A stretch of DNA of 59,561 bases from Sedimentisphaerales bacterium (GTDB lineage: Bacteria > Planctomycetota > Phycisphaerae > Sedimentisphaerales > Anaerobacaceae): contig JAFGGH010000058.1 in the NCBI GenBank assembly GCA_016930645.1, positions 1 to 59,561 on the forward strand, written 5' to 3'. A program made the translations under genes and the position numbers. Below, piece after piece: positions 20,722 through 30,165 of the stretch. Position 1 is the stretch's first letter, and every line of letters starts with the position of its first letter. Below the pieces are notes generated by a model. The model saw nothing but the letters and a program-made list of their open reading frames with translations, was not told where the DNA came from and ran no database searches.

Positions 20722-20777
20722 GCTGCTCTTGGCTGAATAGGTGTGCCTTTTCGCTCCTTAAACGGCAAATGCACAAC
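20722..20777 (-). pseudogene. Remnant of a trmO-like gene
   Basis: Minus-strand translation VVHLPFKERKGTPIQPRAA vs intact TrmO VVHSPFKERKGTLIQPTAA (16/19 identical); in-frame stops just upstream. Confidence 0.75.
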
Positions 20778-20862
20778 TTATTACTCCAAAGGGTATTAGA
20801 AATTGAAAGCAGCGGCAAAATCGGTCATAATATTTTCAAACAGGTATTAATGGTACAATTAG

Positions 20863-21111
20863 ATGGGCGAAGTTATGAACATTCGAGTATTGCTGGTTCT
20901 AATCTCCGGACCTTTGTTTCTCATATCTATCGCGGCGTATGTGTATGTGCAGCTTAGATACAAACCTAAGTATGACGCTGATTTAGACGATTATTACTGG
21001 GAATTCGAGGAGCAACACCCTGCCCTGGCCAAATATAATAAATTGTCAAATATTACATTCGCAGCAGCAGTAATAGCGGCTTTGGTGTTGTTTGCCGCGA
21101 CATTTATTTAA
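20863..21111 (+). CDS. Small membrane protein
   Basis: Two hydrophobic segments, ATG start. Confidence 0.5.
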   Translation: MGEVMNIRVLLVLISGPLFLISIAAYVYVQLRYKPKYDADLDDYYWEFEEQHPALAKYNKLSNITFAAAVIAALVLFAATFI

Positions 21112-21196
21112 TCAAAAAAGACTTGTCGTAAAGACAAGGGGGATTTACAATATCTCAAAGCAAAAAAACATATCTTTTTAATACGGGAGCACGAAA

Positions 21197-22048
21197 ATGA
21201 AAAAGGCAAAGAGACTTATCGAAACAATCATCCTGGTAATTATTATTTTAATCGGTGTTTTGCTCTTGGGTTTCGAGCTTTTCGGCGAGCACATTGTCAA
21301 GGTCGGCATTGAAACGGCGGGGACAAAGGCATTAAGTGTCGGTGTAAATATTGACGATTTGGATTTGTCGATTTACAGCGGCAAAGTCGGGCTCGAAGGC
21401 TTGAGGGTAGATAATCCGGTCGGCTATGAAAACAAATATCTGCTGGAACTAAACGAAGGCAGAGTCAAGACAAGTATGAAGTCGCTGTTATCCGATACTG
21501 TTGAGATTGAATCGATTTTGCTCGATGGAATTATACTGACGGTTGAGCAAAAAGGCCTGTCGAGCAACCTTAATGATATTCTCAAATCAATCCCAAAGGC
21601 AGAACCGGCAGCCAAGCCGGAAGAAGGCAAAAATCTGTTAGTCAAAGACCTGAAAATTACCAATACATCGGTAAAAGTAAAGCTGCTTCCTATAGGCGGT
21701 ATAACCGGCAACGTTGATACCGTAACATTAAAGCTCGACCCGATTGAGATGAAGGATTTGGGAAGCAAGGACAAGATGACGACCGCCAGGCTTGCCAAAG
21801 AGATTATGGTAGCATTGGCTACGGGAGTCGCTAAACAAGGGGCAGGGAAGCTTCCTGACGATATGCTAAAAACTATACAAGGGTCGCTCGGTGATATTAC
21901 TGCTATAGGCGAGGCGGCGGCAAAAGAAGCAACCAAGCTGCTCAAGGCCGGTGGAGAAGAGGCAAAAGAGATGCTCGATAAGGGCGGGGATACCGGAAAA
22001 GATATTGTGGAAGGCGTTAAGGGGATTTTCGATAAAAAAGAAGAATAA
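21197..22048 (+). CDS. AsmA-like hypothetical protein
   Basis: TM then GTKALSVGVNIDDLDLSIYSGKVGLEGLRVDNP, AsmA-type start. Confidence 0.6.
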   Translation: MKKAKRLIETIILVIIILIGVLLLGFELFGEHIVKVGIETAGTKALSVGVNIDDLDLSIYSGKVGLEGLRVDNPVGYENKYLLELNEGRVKTSMKSLLSDTVEIESILLDGIILTVEQKGLSSNLNDILKSIPKAEPAAKPEEGKNLLVKDLKITNTSVKVKLLPIGGITGNVDTVTLKLDPIEMKDLGSKDKMTTARLAKEIMVALATGVAKQGAGKLPDDMLKTIQGSLGDITAIGEAAAKEATKLLKAGGEEAKEMLDKGGDTGKDIVEGVKGIFDKKEE

Positions 22049-22079
22049 GTAAATCCATAAATTCTGACAGGGCAGAAAA

Positions 22080-22535
22080 ATGAAGATAGAAGAGTACTTA
22101 AACCAACAGGGCGTTAAGTACGACATTACCAAACATAAGCCGACCTTTTCAGCACAGCGGATGGCAGCGATGGAGCACGAGCCGGGCAGATTTGTGGCCA
22201 AACCCGTGCTGGTAAAAGTTGACGGCACAATGGTAATGTGCGTTTTGGACGCCAACCACAAATTAGACCTCAAGGCACTTAAAAAAAGCCTCGGTGCCAG
22301 GTCGGTTGATTTGGCAAGCGAAGATGAGGTCGGCAGTACCTGCAAGGACTGCGAAATCGGGGCGGAGCCCCCTTTCGGTAATCTCTACGACCTTGATACC
22401 ATTATGGACAAAGCCCTTGAGACGGACGACCATATAGTCTTCCAGGCCGGCTCACACGACAAGGCAATCAAGATGAGCATGGCTGATTACCGCAAGCTCG
22501 CCAAGCCTAAGATAATGGCTCTAAGTTACCGGTAA
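22080..22535 (+). CDS. YbaK/aminoacyl-tRNA deacylase-like protein
   Basis: YDITKHKPTFSAQRMAAMEH...KPVLVKVDGTMVMCVLDANHKLDLKALK. Confidence 0.8.
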   Translation: MKIEEYLNQQGVKYDITKHKPTFSAQRMAAMEHEPGRFVAKPVLVKVDGTMVMCVLDANHKLDLKALKKSLGARSVDLASEDEVGSTCKDCEIGAEPPFGNLYDLDTIMDKALETDDHIVFQAGSHDKAIKMSMADYRKLAKPKIMALSYR

Positions 22536-22538
22536 AAA

Positions 22539-23627
22539 TCAGTTGATTTCTTCGTCAATCCAGGCGAGCAGTTCCTTCAAATCGGCCATGTTAATGTCGC
22601 CCATGTGGGCGATGCGGAAGGTCTTATTCTTCAGGTCGCCGTAGCCGTTTCCGAAAACGGTGTTGTGTTTGGCCTGGACCGCTTTTATGGTCGCACCTAC
22701 ATCAATACCTTTGGTATTCTTTATCGTAGTCAACGTATTCGATGCGTATCGCTCTTCACAGAACAAGTCGAAATTATCTTTGGCCCAGCCGCGGACAAAA
22801 TCGCCCATTTCTTTGTGTCTTTTCCAGACATTTTCCATACCCTCTTTAACCAGCTTTTTGCACTGGTAGTTCAGACCCGCGATGTGAGGTACCGACGGTG
22901 TCGTGGGCGTCTGATTCTTCGCGGCAGCCTTGGCAAATGCCTGGAAATCGAAATAGTAACCCCGCTGCGGGACAGTCTTGCTCTTTTGAAGCGCCCTGTT
23001 GCTGACCAAAGCTACCGTAAATCCCGGAGGCAGAGCGAAGGCTTTTTGGACCGAGGCAAAAGTAACATCCCAGCCGAGCTTATCGAAATGAATCGGCAGG
23101 CCCACCATCGCACTTACCGAGTCAACAAAAACCAGCACATCAGGATATTTTTCCTTCATCATTTCGCTGATTTCGTAAACAGGATTTGTCAGGCCTGTAC
23201 TTGTTTCGTTATAGACCATCGTAATCGCCGCGTATTTCCCTGAAGCCAGTTTCTTATCAATCATTTCAGCGGTAGTGGCTTGACCCCATTCAACCTTCAG
23301 CTCTTCGACATTTCTGCCGCAGCTTTTGGCTACAGACGCCCACTTATCACTGAACGCCCCGCACATCGCACAAAGTACCGTCTCATCGAAGCCCACGCAG
23401 TTACGGATAGCTGCTTCCCAAATTCCGGATGCGCTGTTTGTGCACAGAAAAACATTCTGCTCGGTGAACAATATCTTTTTGAGCATATCGACAGTATCAC
23501 CGTGCAGTTGTGCGTATTCCGGCAAGCGATGGCCGAGGGTCGGCCTTGCCAGCTCTTTCAAAACATCGTCGTCGACCTTTACAGGCCCGGGGATAAACAA
23601 TCTCGGTGGGTTCTTCCAGTCTGCCAT
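22539..23627 (-). CDS. Class V aminotransferase
   Basis: LFIPGPVKVDDDVL, GHRLPEYAQLH, VDSVSAMVGLPI, SVQKAFALPPG. Confidence 0.85.
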   Translation of the reverse strand: MADWKNPPRLFIPGPVKVDDDVLKELARPTLGHRLPEYAQLHGDTVDMLKKILFTEQNVFLCTNSASGIWEAAIRNCVGFDETVLCAMCGAFSDKWASVAKSCGRNVEELKVEWGQATTAEMIDKKLASGKYAAITMVYNETSTGLTNPVYEISEMMKEKYPDVLVFVDSVSAMVGLPIHFDKLGWDVTFASVQKAFALPPGFTVALVSNRALQKSKTVPQRGYYFDFQAFAKAAAKNQTPTTPSVPHIAGLNYQCKKLVKEGMENVWKRHKEMGDFVRGWAKDNFDLFCEERYASNTLTTIKNTKGIDVGATIKAVQAKHNTVFGNGYGDLKNKTFRIAHMGDINMADLKELLAWIDEEIN

Positions 23628-23756
23628 TTCTACGTTCTCCAGAAAATCTTAATTATACCAAATCTTGCTTAATAACTACGCCTCAACTTGAGATAAGTTG
23701 CTTATTGACAATCAGTTACAGTAACCAAACAAGTAACTTATTACCCTATAAGGGTA

Positions 23757-25058
23757 TTATAATTTATTTATTGTTAAACCCGTAAACACTTTCGGGTAAA
23801 AATACGTTGATTTTTGAGGCATTCTTTCTCCGGCGGCTGCTACATCCTGAATCTGTTTTATCCTGGGCGGATTCATAAAAAAGACGACCTGCCCTTTGCC
23901 ATCGTCAATCATTTTTACTAATTCCTTGCTTTTGCCGCCGCTGTCTTTTACATACACAACATAATTACCCTTTGCGAGCTTATCTTTATCTATTCCAAGT
24001 AAACAATCGAGTACCAGCCGTGAAAGTACCGCCACATCAAGTTTCCGCCAGGGCTTGCTCATTTGCGGGGCCTTTTCGTTCATAGCTGATTGATTTCGTA
24101 AAGTAGCCACATAAAACGCTCCATTGCCGCCGTAAATACCAAAGATATTTTCGTCCTTAGCGTGCCCTTCTTTCATCCGCGCAAGCATTTTATGGCGGGC
24201 CTGCTTGACGGAAACACCGGAACCGACAGGTATTTTCTGTACATCGAAATTCTCGCCGAGCTTTTCAATCAGTTCCTTAAAATCAAAGCCTGTCAAATTC
24301 GAAATCATCCGATGTGTCGCAAGCACAATAAGCCCGTCATGGCGTGTGTTTGAAAACGCCATCATCTGATACTGCGCTGCCGGATTACCCGACAGTTCGG
24401 CATATTTCAATCCGGTCTCGTAACGGTGATGACCGTCGGCAACGATACAAATCTTGTCCGACATCATATCTATAATGTTTTTCAATGATTGCTTGTCAGT
24501 AACCGCAAATAACCGGTGCCTTACACTTAAAAAATCAGTAAAATCAATCAGCGCTTCACCATTAACAGCTTCTTCGAGAATATCATCCGCGATATTTTCT
24601 TCATCTTCATAAATCAGATAGACCAGCCCAAGGTCGGCCTCGGTTGCTTTTTTAAGTTCGAGCCTGTCTTTTTTCGGGCCATCCAGGGTATTTTCATGCG
24701 CCCTGACAGTATCACCGAAAGGTTCGAGCTTGCCAAGCGCTATGAAGCTTAGCCGGTGAAACCAGGCACCCGCTATCTCAAAATCCTGGACATAAGCATA
24801 GATTGCTTCGGATTGGTCTTGTTTTAATACACCTTTTTTCAGCCATTCGCCGAGTAAGCCGGCAGCCACTTCGTATGGATTTTGATTATTTCCCTCTGCC
24901 TGCGGTCTGATTAACCTGACAATATTAAAATTGCTCTGCTGAGCCAATTGCTCTCTTAATGAATCATCGATAACATCATAAGGCGGCGCAATGCACCCGC
25001 CGATATCTTTTACAATATCCTTATTGTAACGATAAGCCTTAAAAGGTCTTATGACCAT
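23757..25058 (-). CDS. DUF1015 family protein
   Basis: FKAYRYN...IAPPYDVI, ADGHHRYETGL, FFMNPPRIKQI. Confidence 0.85.
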   Translation of the reverse strand: MVIRPFKAYRYNKDIVKDIGGCIAPPYDVIDDSLREQLAQQSNFNIVRLIRPQAEGNNQNPYEVAAGLLGEWLKKGVLKQDQSEAIYAYVQDFEIAGAWFHRLSFIALGKLEPFGDTVRAHENTLDGPKKDRLELKKATEADLGLVYLIYEDEENIADDILEEAVNGEALIDFTDFLSVRHRLFAVTDKQSLKNIIDMMSDKICIVADGHHRYETGLKYAELSGNPAAQYQMMAFSNTRHDGLIVLATHRMISNLTGFDFKELIEKLGENFDVQKIPVGSGVSVKQARHKMLARMKEGHAKDENIFGIYGGNGAFYVATLRNQSAMNEKAPQMSKPWRKLDVAVLSRLVLDCLLGIDKDKLAKGNYVVYVKDSGGKSKELVKMIDDGKGQVVFFMNPPRIKQIQDVAAAGERMPQKSTYFYPKVFTGLTINKL

Positions 25059-25228
25059 TTTTTATAATCTCCAGTCCTTTTGCACAGATACAATGTTCTC
25101 TTACCCAAATACGAAAAGCCAGATACTACCAAAGAATAGCGGTTGTTGTCAATCAATTCAAATTTCCCACGAAGGACGTAAAAAAAATGGCAATTTTGCC
25201 GTTTTTTTCTTGCATTATTAAAGTTATT

Positions 25229-25249
25229 AGTCTATTATGTCAATAGACT
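25229..25249. promoter_or_regulatory. Palindromic candidate operator upstream of the Rrf2 gene
   Basis: AGTCTATT-ATGTC-AATAGACT, perfect 8-bp inverted repeat about 30 bp before the ATG. Confidence 0.6.
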
Positions 25250-25279
25250 TAGTATGCAAGATAGATAAGGAATTAAAAA

Positions 25280-25681
25280 ATGAAATTAACAACCAAAAGT
25301 GAATATACGATTCTGGCAATGCTTTACATCGCCCGAAATCAAAAAGAAGGCTTCGTCAAAATAGACCCTGTGTGCAAAAAATACAATATACCCAAGAAAT
25401 ATCTCGAGCTGTTGTTTACAGCTCTGCGCCAGAACCGGTATATAAAAACCAAACGCGGTAAAAGCGGCGGATATAAACTTGCTATGCCTGCCTCCAGGAT
25501 AACCCTCGCTGAGATAATCAGGTTGATGGATGGTGCGCTGGCACCAACCGAATCGGTAAGCAAATTTTATTTTTCCGATACGCCGCTGTCCCAGGAAAAA
25601 AAAATAATGAAAATTCTCAAAGAAATCCGTGATTTTACCGCTGCAAAACTCGAAGGCCAAACACTGGCAGATTTGATTTAA
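25280..25681 (+). CDS. Rrf2-family transcriptional regulator
   Basis: MKLTTKSEYTILAMLYIA...IPKKYLELLFTALRQNRYIKTKRGKSGGYKLA. Confidence 0.9.
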   Translation: MKLTTKSEYTILAMLYIARNQKEGFVKIDPVCKKYNIPKKYLELLFTALRQNRYIKTKRGKSGGYKLAMPASRITLAEIIRLMDGALAPTESVSKFYFSDTPLSQEKKIMKILKEIRDFTAAKLEGQTLADLI

Positions 25682-25723
25682 ACACGAACTCGTAAATTTT
25701 AATTCTCTTTTTGAGGTCTTACA

Positions 25724-26569
25724 ATGGAAACAATTACTGCTCAATGGGCTGTTATTATGGCTTTTTGTGCTTTTGTGTGTGAATATATAGACTCGACTTT
25801 GGGGATGGGCTATGGAACAACATTGACACCGTTATTTCTCCTTATAGGCTTCGGCCCTAAGGAGATAGTACCGGCAATCCTGCTGTCTGAGCTTATCAGC
25901 GGAATCTTAGCGGGAATCCTGCACCACAAAGAAGGCAATGTCGATTTTACCGTCAACGGCAGTGAAATAATGAAGGTAAAACACAGATTGCACCTGTTAG
26001 GCTATATCCGTAATCTTAGAAAACACACATCGCTGCATTTCAAGGTAGCTATGGTACTTGCGGCATGCAGTATAGCAGGCACTATCACCGCAGTTTTCGT
26101 CGCTGTCAACATCCCGAAATTCTGGCTCAAGATGTACATCGGTGTCCTCGTACTGGTAATGGGAATTGTCGTATTAATCTTTCTTAAAAAAGATTTCAAG
26201 TTTTCATGGAAAAGGATTACCGTCCTGGGTCTGATAGCCTCGTTCAATAAGGGCATGAGCGGCGGCGGCTATGGTCCGGTCGTTACAAGCGGGCAGATTC
26301 TATCGGGTATCAGCGGTAAAAACGCGATAGGAATAACATCGCTTGCAGAAGGCCTGACCTGTTTAGTCGGCGTAATTACTTACTGGCTGGTCGCAGAATC
26401 GGTATCCTGGCGGCTTGCGCCGTATATAGTATTCGGCGCCATATTGTCGGTGCCGTTCTCAGCAAAGAGTGTTAAAAGACTTAACACAAAACATTTAAAA
26501 CTCATTATTGCTGTGGTTACAATTCTTTTAGGACTTTTAACGATTTTTAAAACACTCTCAAGCAGATAG
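25724..26569 (+). CDS. TSUP (TauE/SafE) family permease
   Basis: DSTLGMGYGTTLTPLFLLIGFGPKEIVPAILLSE; multiple TMs. Confidence 0.85.
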   Translation: METITAQWAVIMAFCAFVCEYIDSTLGMGYGTTLTPLFLLIGFGPKEIVPAILLSELISGILAGILHHKEGNVDFTVNGSEIMKVKHRLHLLGYIRNLRKHTSLHFKVAMVLAACSIAGTITAVFVAVNIPKFWLKMYIGVLVLVMGIVVLIFLKKDFKFSWKRITVLGLIASFNKGMSGGGYGPVVTSGQILSGISGKNAIGITSLAEGLTCLVGVITYWLVAESVSWRLAPYIVFGAILSVPFSAKSVKRLNTKHLKLIIAVVTILLGLLTIFKTLSSR

Positions 26570-26624
26570 AAAATTACATTATTTACTTTTTCTTATTCGC
26601 GAGGCACTCGAAATGACAATGAAA

Positions 26625-26650
26625 GTCGCCGGATACGGCGACTGCTAAAC
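26625..26650 (-). repeat. REP-like element R1
   Basis: Minus strand 5'-GTTTAGCA-GTCGCCG-TATC-CGGCGAC. Confidence 0.85.
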
Positions 26651-27199
26651 TTTTTTACAATTTGGGATTGTAACAAAATCCCATGTTTGAAGGAGCAGAC
26701 CGGAATTTGCAGGATTGGCGTTGATATACCGGATTGCGGCCTTTAGAGTATCAGTGTCATTTATAAATACCTTCCAGCAACCTCTTGTCCAAGGCGTATT
26801 TTTTAGTTTCATTTCTTTTGTAGCGGAGCCTTTTAACTGGTTTACAAGGTATTCAATTTTATATTTTGAACGCATAATAATTATATGCACGTGGTCATTC
26901 ATTATCGCACATGCAGGTACAATAATATTAAATCTGCGAACAACATTTCCAAATCCCGAAGCTACAAGCGGCCGTGTTTTATCATTAAGAAAAAACGGCG
27001 GTCGAGCCAGATTACTTTGGGATTGTACCAAAAACTTCAACAGCACATTTTTCGATGGTTGTGGATTCTGCCTGCCGTATTTAACATTTCCTAATTCTTT
27101 TAATTGTCTGGTATATACATCTTTGGAAAAAGAACCACGTGGGTCGTTAGGCAGCCAGGTACCATACGTAGTAAAAATTGCGTGATAAGCAATAATCAT
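26645..27199 (-). CDS. REP-associated tyrosine (Y1/RAYT-type) transposase 1
   Basis: YHAIFTTYGTWLPNDPRGS, ACAIMNDHVHIII (HxH), YLVNQLKGSATKEMKL. Confidence 0.85.
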   Translation of the reverse strand: MIIAYHAIFTTYGTWLPNDPRGSFSKDVYTRQLKELGNVKYGRQNPQPSKNVLLKFLVQSQSNLARPPFFLNDKTRPLVASGFGNVVRRFNIIVPACAIMNDHVHIIIMRSKYKIEYLVNQLKGSATKEMKLKNTPWTRGCWKVFINDTDTLKAAIRYINANPANSGLLLQTWDFVTIPNCKKV

Positions 27200-27214
27200 T
27201 TAATATCCAGAACC

Positions 27215-27240
27215 GTTTAGCAGTCGCCGGATACGGCGAC
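27215..27240 (+). repeat. REP-like element R2
   Basis: 5'-GTTTAGCA-GTCGCCG-GATA-CGGCGAC; inverted relative to R1. Confidence 0.85.
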
Positions 27241-27256
27241 TATTGATAACATAAGA

Positions 27257-28750
27257 TTAATCTTTTGTACCCAGGTCGTTTTTTGAGAGGTACTCATTGA
27301 TTGCCGCCGCCGCGATGCGGCCCTGGCCCATCGCTAAAATCACCGTAGCTGCGCCTAATACGATGTCTCCGCCCGCATAGACACCTTCCATAGAGGTCTT
27401 GCAGTTTTCATCGACAACGATATTGCCCCACTTATTAAATTCCAGCTCCGGCGTGGTCTGGCGAATCAGGGGATTGGCAATATTGCCGATAGCGACAATA
27501 ACAGTATCGACATCAATCGTAAATTCCGAGCCTTCAATGGGTATGGGTCTGCGCCGACCTGAATCATCCGGCTCGCCGAGCTCGTATCTGAGACACTCGA
27601 TTGCTTTTACTTTGCCTTTTTCGTCGCCGATGATTCGCTTCGGACTTTGAAGGATATGAAATTCAATGCCTTCCTCCTTTGCGTGGTGGACTTCTTCTAT
27701 ACGGGCGGGCATTTCCTTTTCACTTCTGCGATAAATCAAATACACCTTTTCAGCGCCGAGCCTTACCGCCGTCCGTGCCGAATCCATAGTGACGTTGCCG
27801 CCGCCTATTACCGCTACTTTTTTGGAAACAGCAATCGGGGTATCGGCTCCTTTGCCAAAGTCGTAGGCCTTCATAAGATTGGCGCGGGTAAGATATTCGT
27901 TGGCGCTATAGACGCCTACAAGCGATTCACCTTCGATTCCCATAAAGCGCGGCAGGCCTGCACCAACACCAATATAAACGGCATTGAAACCATCTTCTTT
28001 TATAAGTTCGTCAATTGTCCTCGTCCTGCCAACGATAAAATTGCATTTTATTTTGACACCTATCTTTTTAAGGACATCAATTTCCTTCTGTACGATGGCT
28101 TTTGGCAATCTGAATTCCGGTATCCCATAGACCATCACGCCGCCGGTCTTATGAAAGGCCTCGAATATAGTAACATCGTGTCCGGCTCTTCTTGCGTCAG
28201 CCGCTGCGACGATACCGCCCGGCCCTGAGCCGATTACTGCGACTTTCATCCCTGTATCAGACGCAACTTCGGGTATGCTCGCATTATCCTTATCGAGGTC
28301 GGCAACAAATCTTTCCAGTCTGCCGATCGAGACCGCTTTGGTCGGGTCATTGTTGCGTTTGCCGATAGTGCATGTCAACTGGCACTGTACCTCCTGCGGA
28401 CAGACCCTTCCGCAAACGGCAGGCAGCAATGAATTCTGCTTGATAATCTCGAGTGCCTTTTTATAATTGCCTTTCGCGATTTCAGCGATGAAATCTTTTA
28501 TCTCTATTCTGACCGGACAGCCCTCGATGCACGGAGCGTTTTTACACTGGATACATCGCATCGCTTCGAGCCTGGCCTGGGTCTCGGTATAGCCCGTAGC
28601 AACTTCGTTAACATTCGAGCGTCTTTCTACAGCGTCCTGGGCCGGCATATCCTGAGGCGGTATATCGAACCTATCGGAGGCCTTCAGGCCTTCGGCCTTT
28701 TCTTTTTCAAGTAGTTTATCGAGCAGTTCTTTAGCTTCTTTTTTGGTCAC
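27257..28750 (-). CDS. GltD/NfnB-like FAD-dependent oxidoreductase (NADPH-dependent glutamate synthase small-subunit family)
   Basis: CIQCKNAPCIEGCPVRIEIKDFI, VIGSGPGGIVAAADARRAGHDVTIFEA, GDIVLGAATVILAMGQGR. Confidence 0.85.
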   Translation of the reverse strand: MTKKEAKELLDKLLEKEKAEGLKASDRFDIPPQDMPAQDAVERRSNVNEVATGYTETQARLEAMRCIQCKNAPCIEGCPVRIEIKDFIAEIAKGNYKKALEIIKQNSLLPAVCGRVCPQEVQCQLTCTIGKRNNDPTKAVSIGRLERFVADLDKDNASIPEVASDTGMKVAVIGSGPGGIVAAADARRAGHDVTIFEAFHKTGGVMVYGIPEFRLPKAIVQKEIDVLKKIGVKIKCNFIVGRTRTIDELIKEDGFNAVYIGVGAGLPRFMGIEGESLVGVYSANEYLTRANLMKAYDFGKGADTPIAVSKKVAVIGGGNVTMDSARTAVRLGAEKVYLIYRRSEKEMPARIEEVHHAKEEGIEFHILQSPKRIIGDEKGKVKAIECLRYELGEPDDSGRRRPIPIEGSEFTIDVDTVIVAIGNIANPLIRQTTPELEFNKWGNIVVDENCKTSMEGVYAGGDIVLGAATVILAMGQGRIAAAAINEYLSKNDLGTKD

Positions 28751-28761
28751 TTCAGCGCTTC

Positions 28762-29625
28762 CTAAGATGATTTTTTGTCCAGTCCGATTTTACATTGGTG
28801 TTCTTTATATTGCTGATGGGCTTTTTCTTCGAGGTCTTTATAGGCACTTAGTCTTTTCATCATCAAATCGAAATTGACTAAATGCCCGTCGAACTCCGGG
28901 CCATCGACACAGACAAACTTGGCGACTCCGCCCACCTCGACTCTGCATCCGCCGCACATACCGGTTCCATCGACCATTATGGTATTGAGCGAAACGGTAG
29001 TCGGTACTTCATATTTCTTCGTAACTGCGCAGCAGAACTTCATCATTATGGCAGGGCCAATCACAAAGACGTGATTCGGCTTTGGATTTCTTTTGCATAT
29101 TTCTTCAAGCGGCACAGTAACAAGGGCCTTCCTGCCGTAAGAACCGTCATCTGTGGTAACTATCAGCTCATCACTCATCTGCTTAAATTCATCCTCGAGA
29201 ATAACAAGCTCTTTATTGCGCGCGCCGATAATCGAGATAATAATATTGCCCGCCTCTTTCAACGCAGTCGCAATCGGCAGCAGCGGCGCGTTGCCGATTC
29301 CGCCTCCGACACAGACGACCGTACCGAACTTTTCAATTTCGGTCGGCGTTCCGAGCGGCCCTACGATATTGGCTATTTCATCACCGACCTTGAGGTCGGA
29401 TAGTTCTGCGGTGGTTTTGCCGACACGTTGCCAGATTAGTTTTATCGTGCCTTTTTCGGGGTCGGCGCCGGCGATTGTAAGCGGAATTCTCTCGCTGTAT
29501 TCGTCGTTAATACAAAGAATAATAAACTGGCCCGGCTTGCGCTTTTTGGCAATCAGCCCGGCTTCGATATCAGCCGTAAAAACATCCTCTGAAAGCTGCT
29601 TTTTCGATACAATTTTATGACTCAT
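28762..29625 (-). CDS. NfnA-like FAD/NAD-binding ferredoxin-NADP reductase subunit
   Basis: CVGGGIGNAPLLPIATALKEAGN, MVDGTGMCGGCRVEVGG; adjacent to the GltD-like partner. Confidence 0.8.
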   Translation of the reverse strand: MSHKIVSKKQLSEDVFTADIEAGLIAKKRKPGQFIILCINDEYSERIPLTIAGADPEKGTIKLIWQRVGKTTAELSDLKVGDEIANIVGPLGTPTEIEKFGTVVCVGGGIGNAPLLPIATALKEAGNIIISIIGARNKELVILEDEFKQMSDELIVTTDDGSYGRKALVTVPLEEICKRNPKPNHVFVIGPAIMMKFCCAVTKKYEVPTTVSLNTIMVDGTGMCGGCRVEVGGVAKFVCVDGPEFDGHLVNFDLMMKRLSAYKDLEEKAHQQYKEHQCKIGLDKKSS

Positions 29626-29767
29626 AACACAATGCTCTCAACAAAATAATAGAAAAACCATAATTATCTTATAATAGAAGCACTATGTCAAGGTAAGGCG
29701 AAAACATCGAAATGGTAACTTAACAAACCTGTAAAAAATGTACGTCTGAAATTCTGCCGCAAGCGGA

Positions 29768-30094
29768 TTAAAGAAGCTCTTGAATAGCCTCTGTGATATC
29801 CTTTTTGCTCGTCAGGCCGACCCACTTTTTTGCTACCTGGCCGCCCTTGAACAGAATGATTGTCGGGATAGCGCTGATATTAAAATCCATCGCGCTGTCG
29901 CGTGCCTCGTCGGTATTGAGCTTGCATATTTTAGCCTTGCCGGCAAGTTCTTCGGCCACCTCTTCGAGAATCGGGGTCATCATCTTGCACGGGCCGCACC
30001 AGGGAGCCCAGAAATCGACCAGCACAGGCATATCGGAATTATGAATGGTATCATCAAATATCTCATCTGTCAGTTCAGTTACATTACCAGCCAT
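29768..30094 (-). CDS. trxA: Thioredoxin
   Basis: VLVDFWAPWCGPCKMMTPILEE. Confidence 0.95.
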   Translation of the reverse strand: MAGNVTELTDEIFDDTIHNSDMPVLVDFWAPWCGPCKMMTPILEEVAEELAGKAKICKLNTDEARDSAMDFNISAIPTIILFKGGQVAKKWVGLTSKKDITEAIQELL

Positions 30095-30165
30095 TTTGGT
30101 ATCCTTTCCTGATTTACCGATTCGTAAAAAGACATTCTATTTCTCCGCAAGCCCTCTGTCAAATA

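Noticed and set aside
21122-21137. CTTGTC-GTAAA-GACAAG hairpin upstream of the 21197 gene
   Set aside because: Short 6-bp stem without a U-tract or conserved flank; could be chance.
26625-27240. Classical DDE insertion sequence with terminal inverted repeats
   Set aside because: The transposase is HUH/Y1-type, the repeats are themselves hairpins, and no target-site duplication is evident; a RAYT/REP reading fits better.
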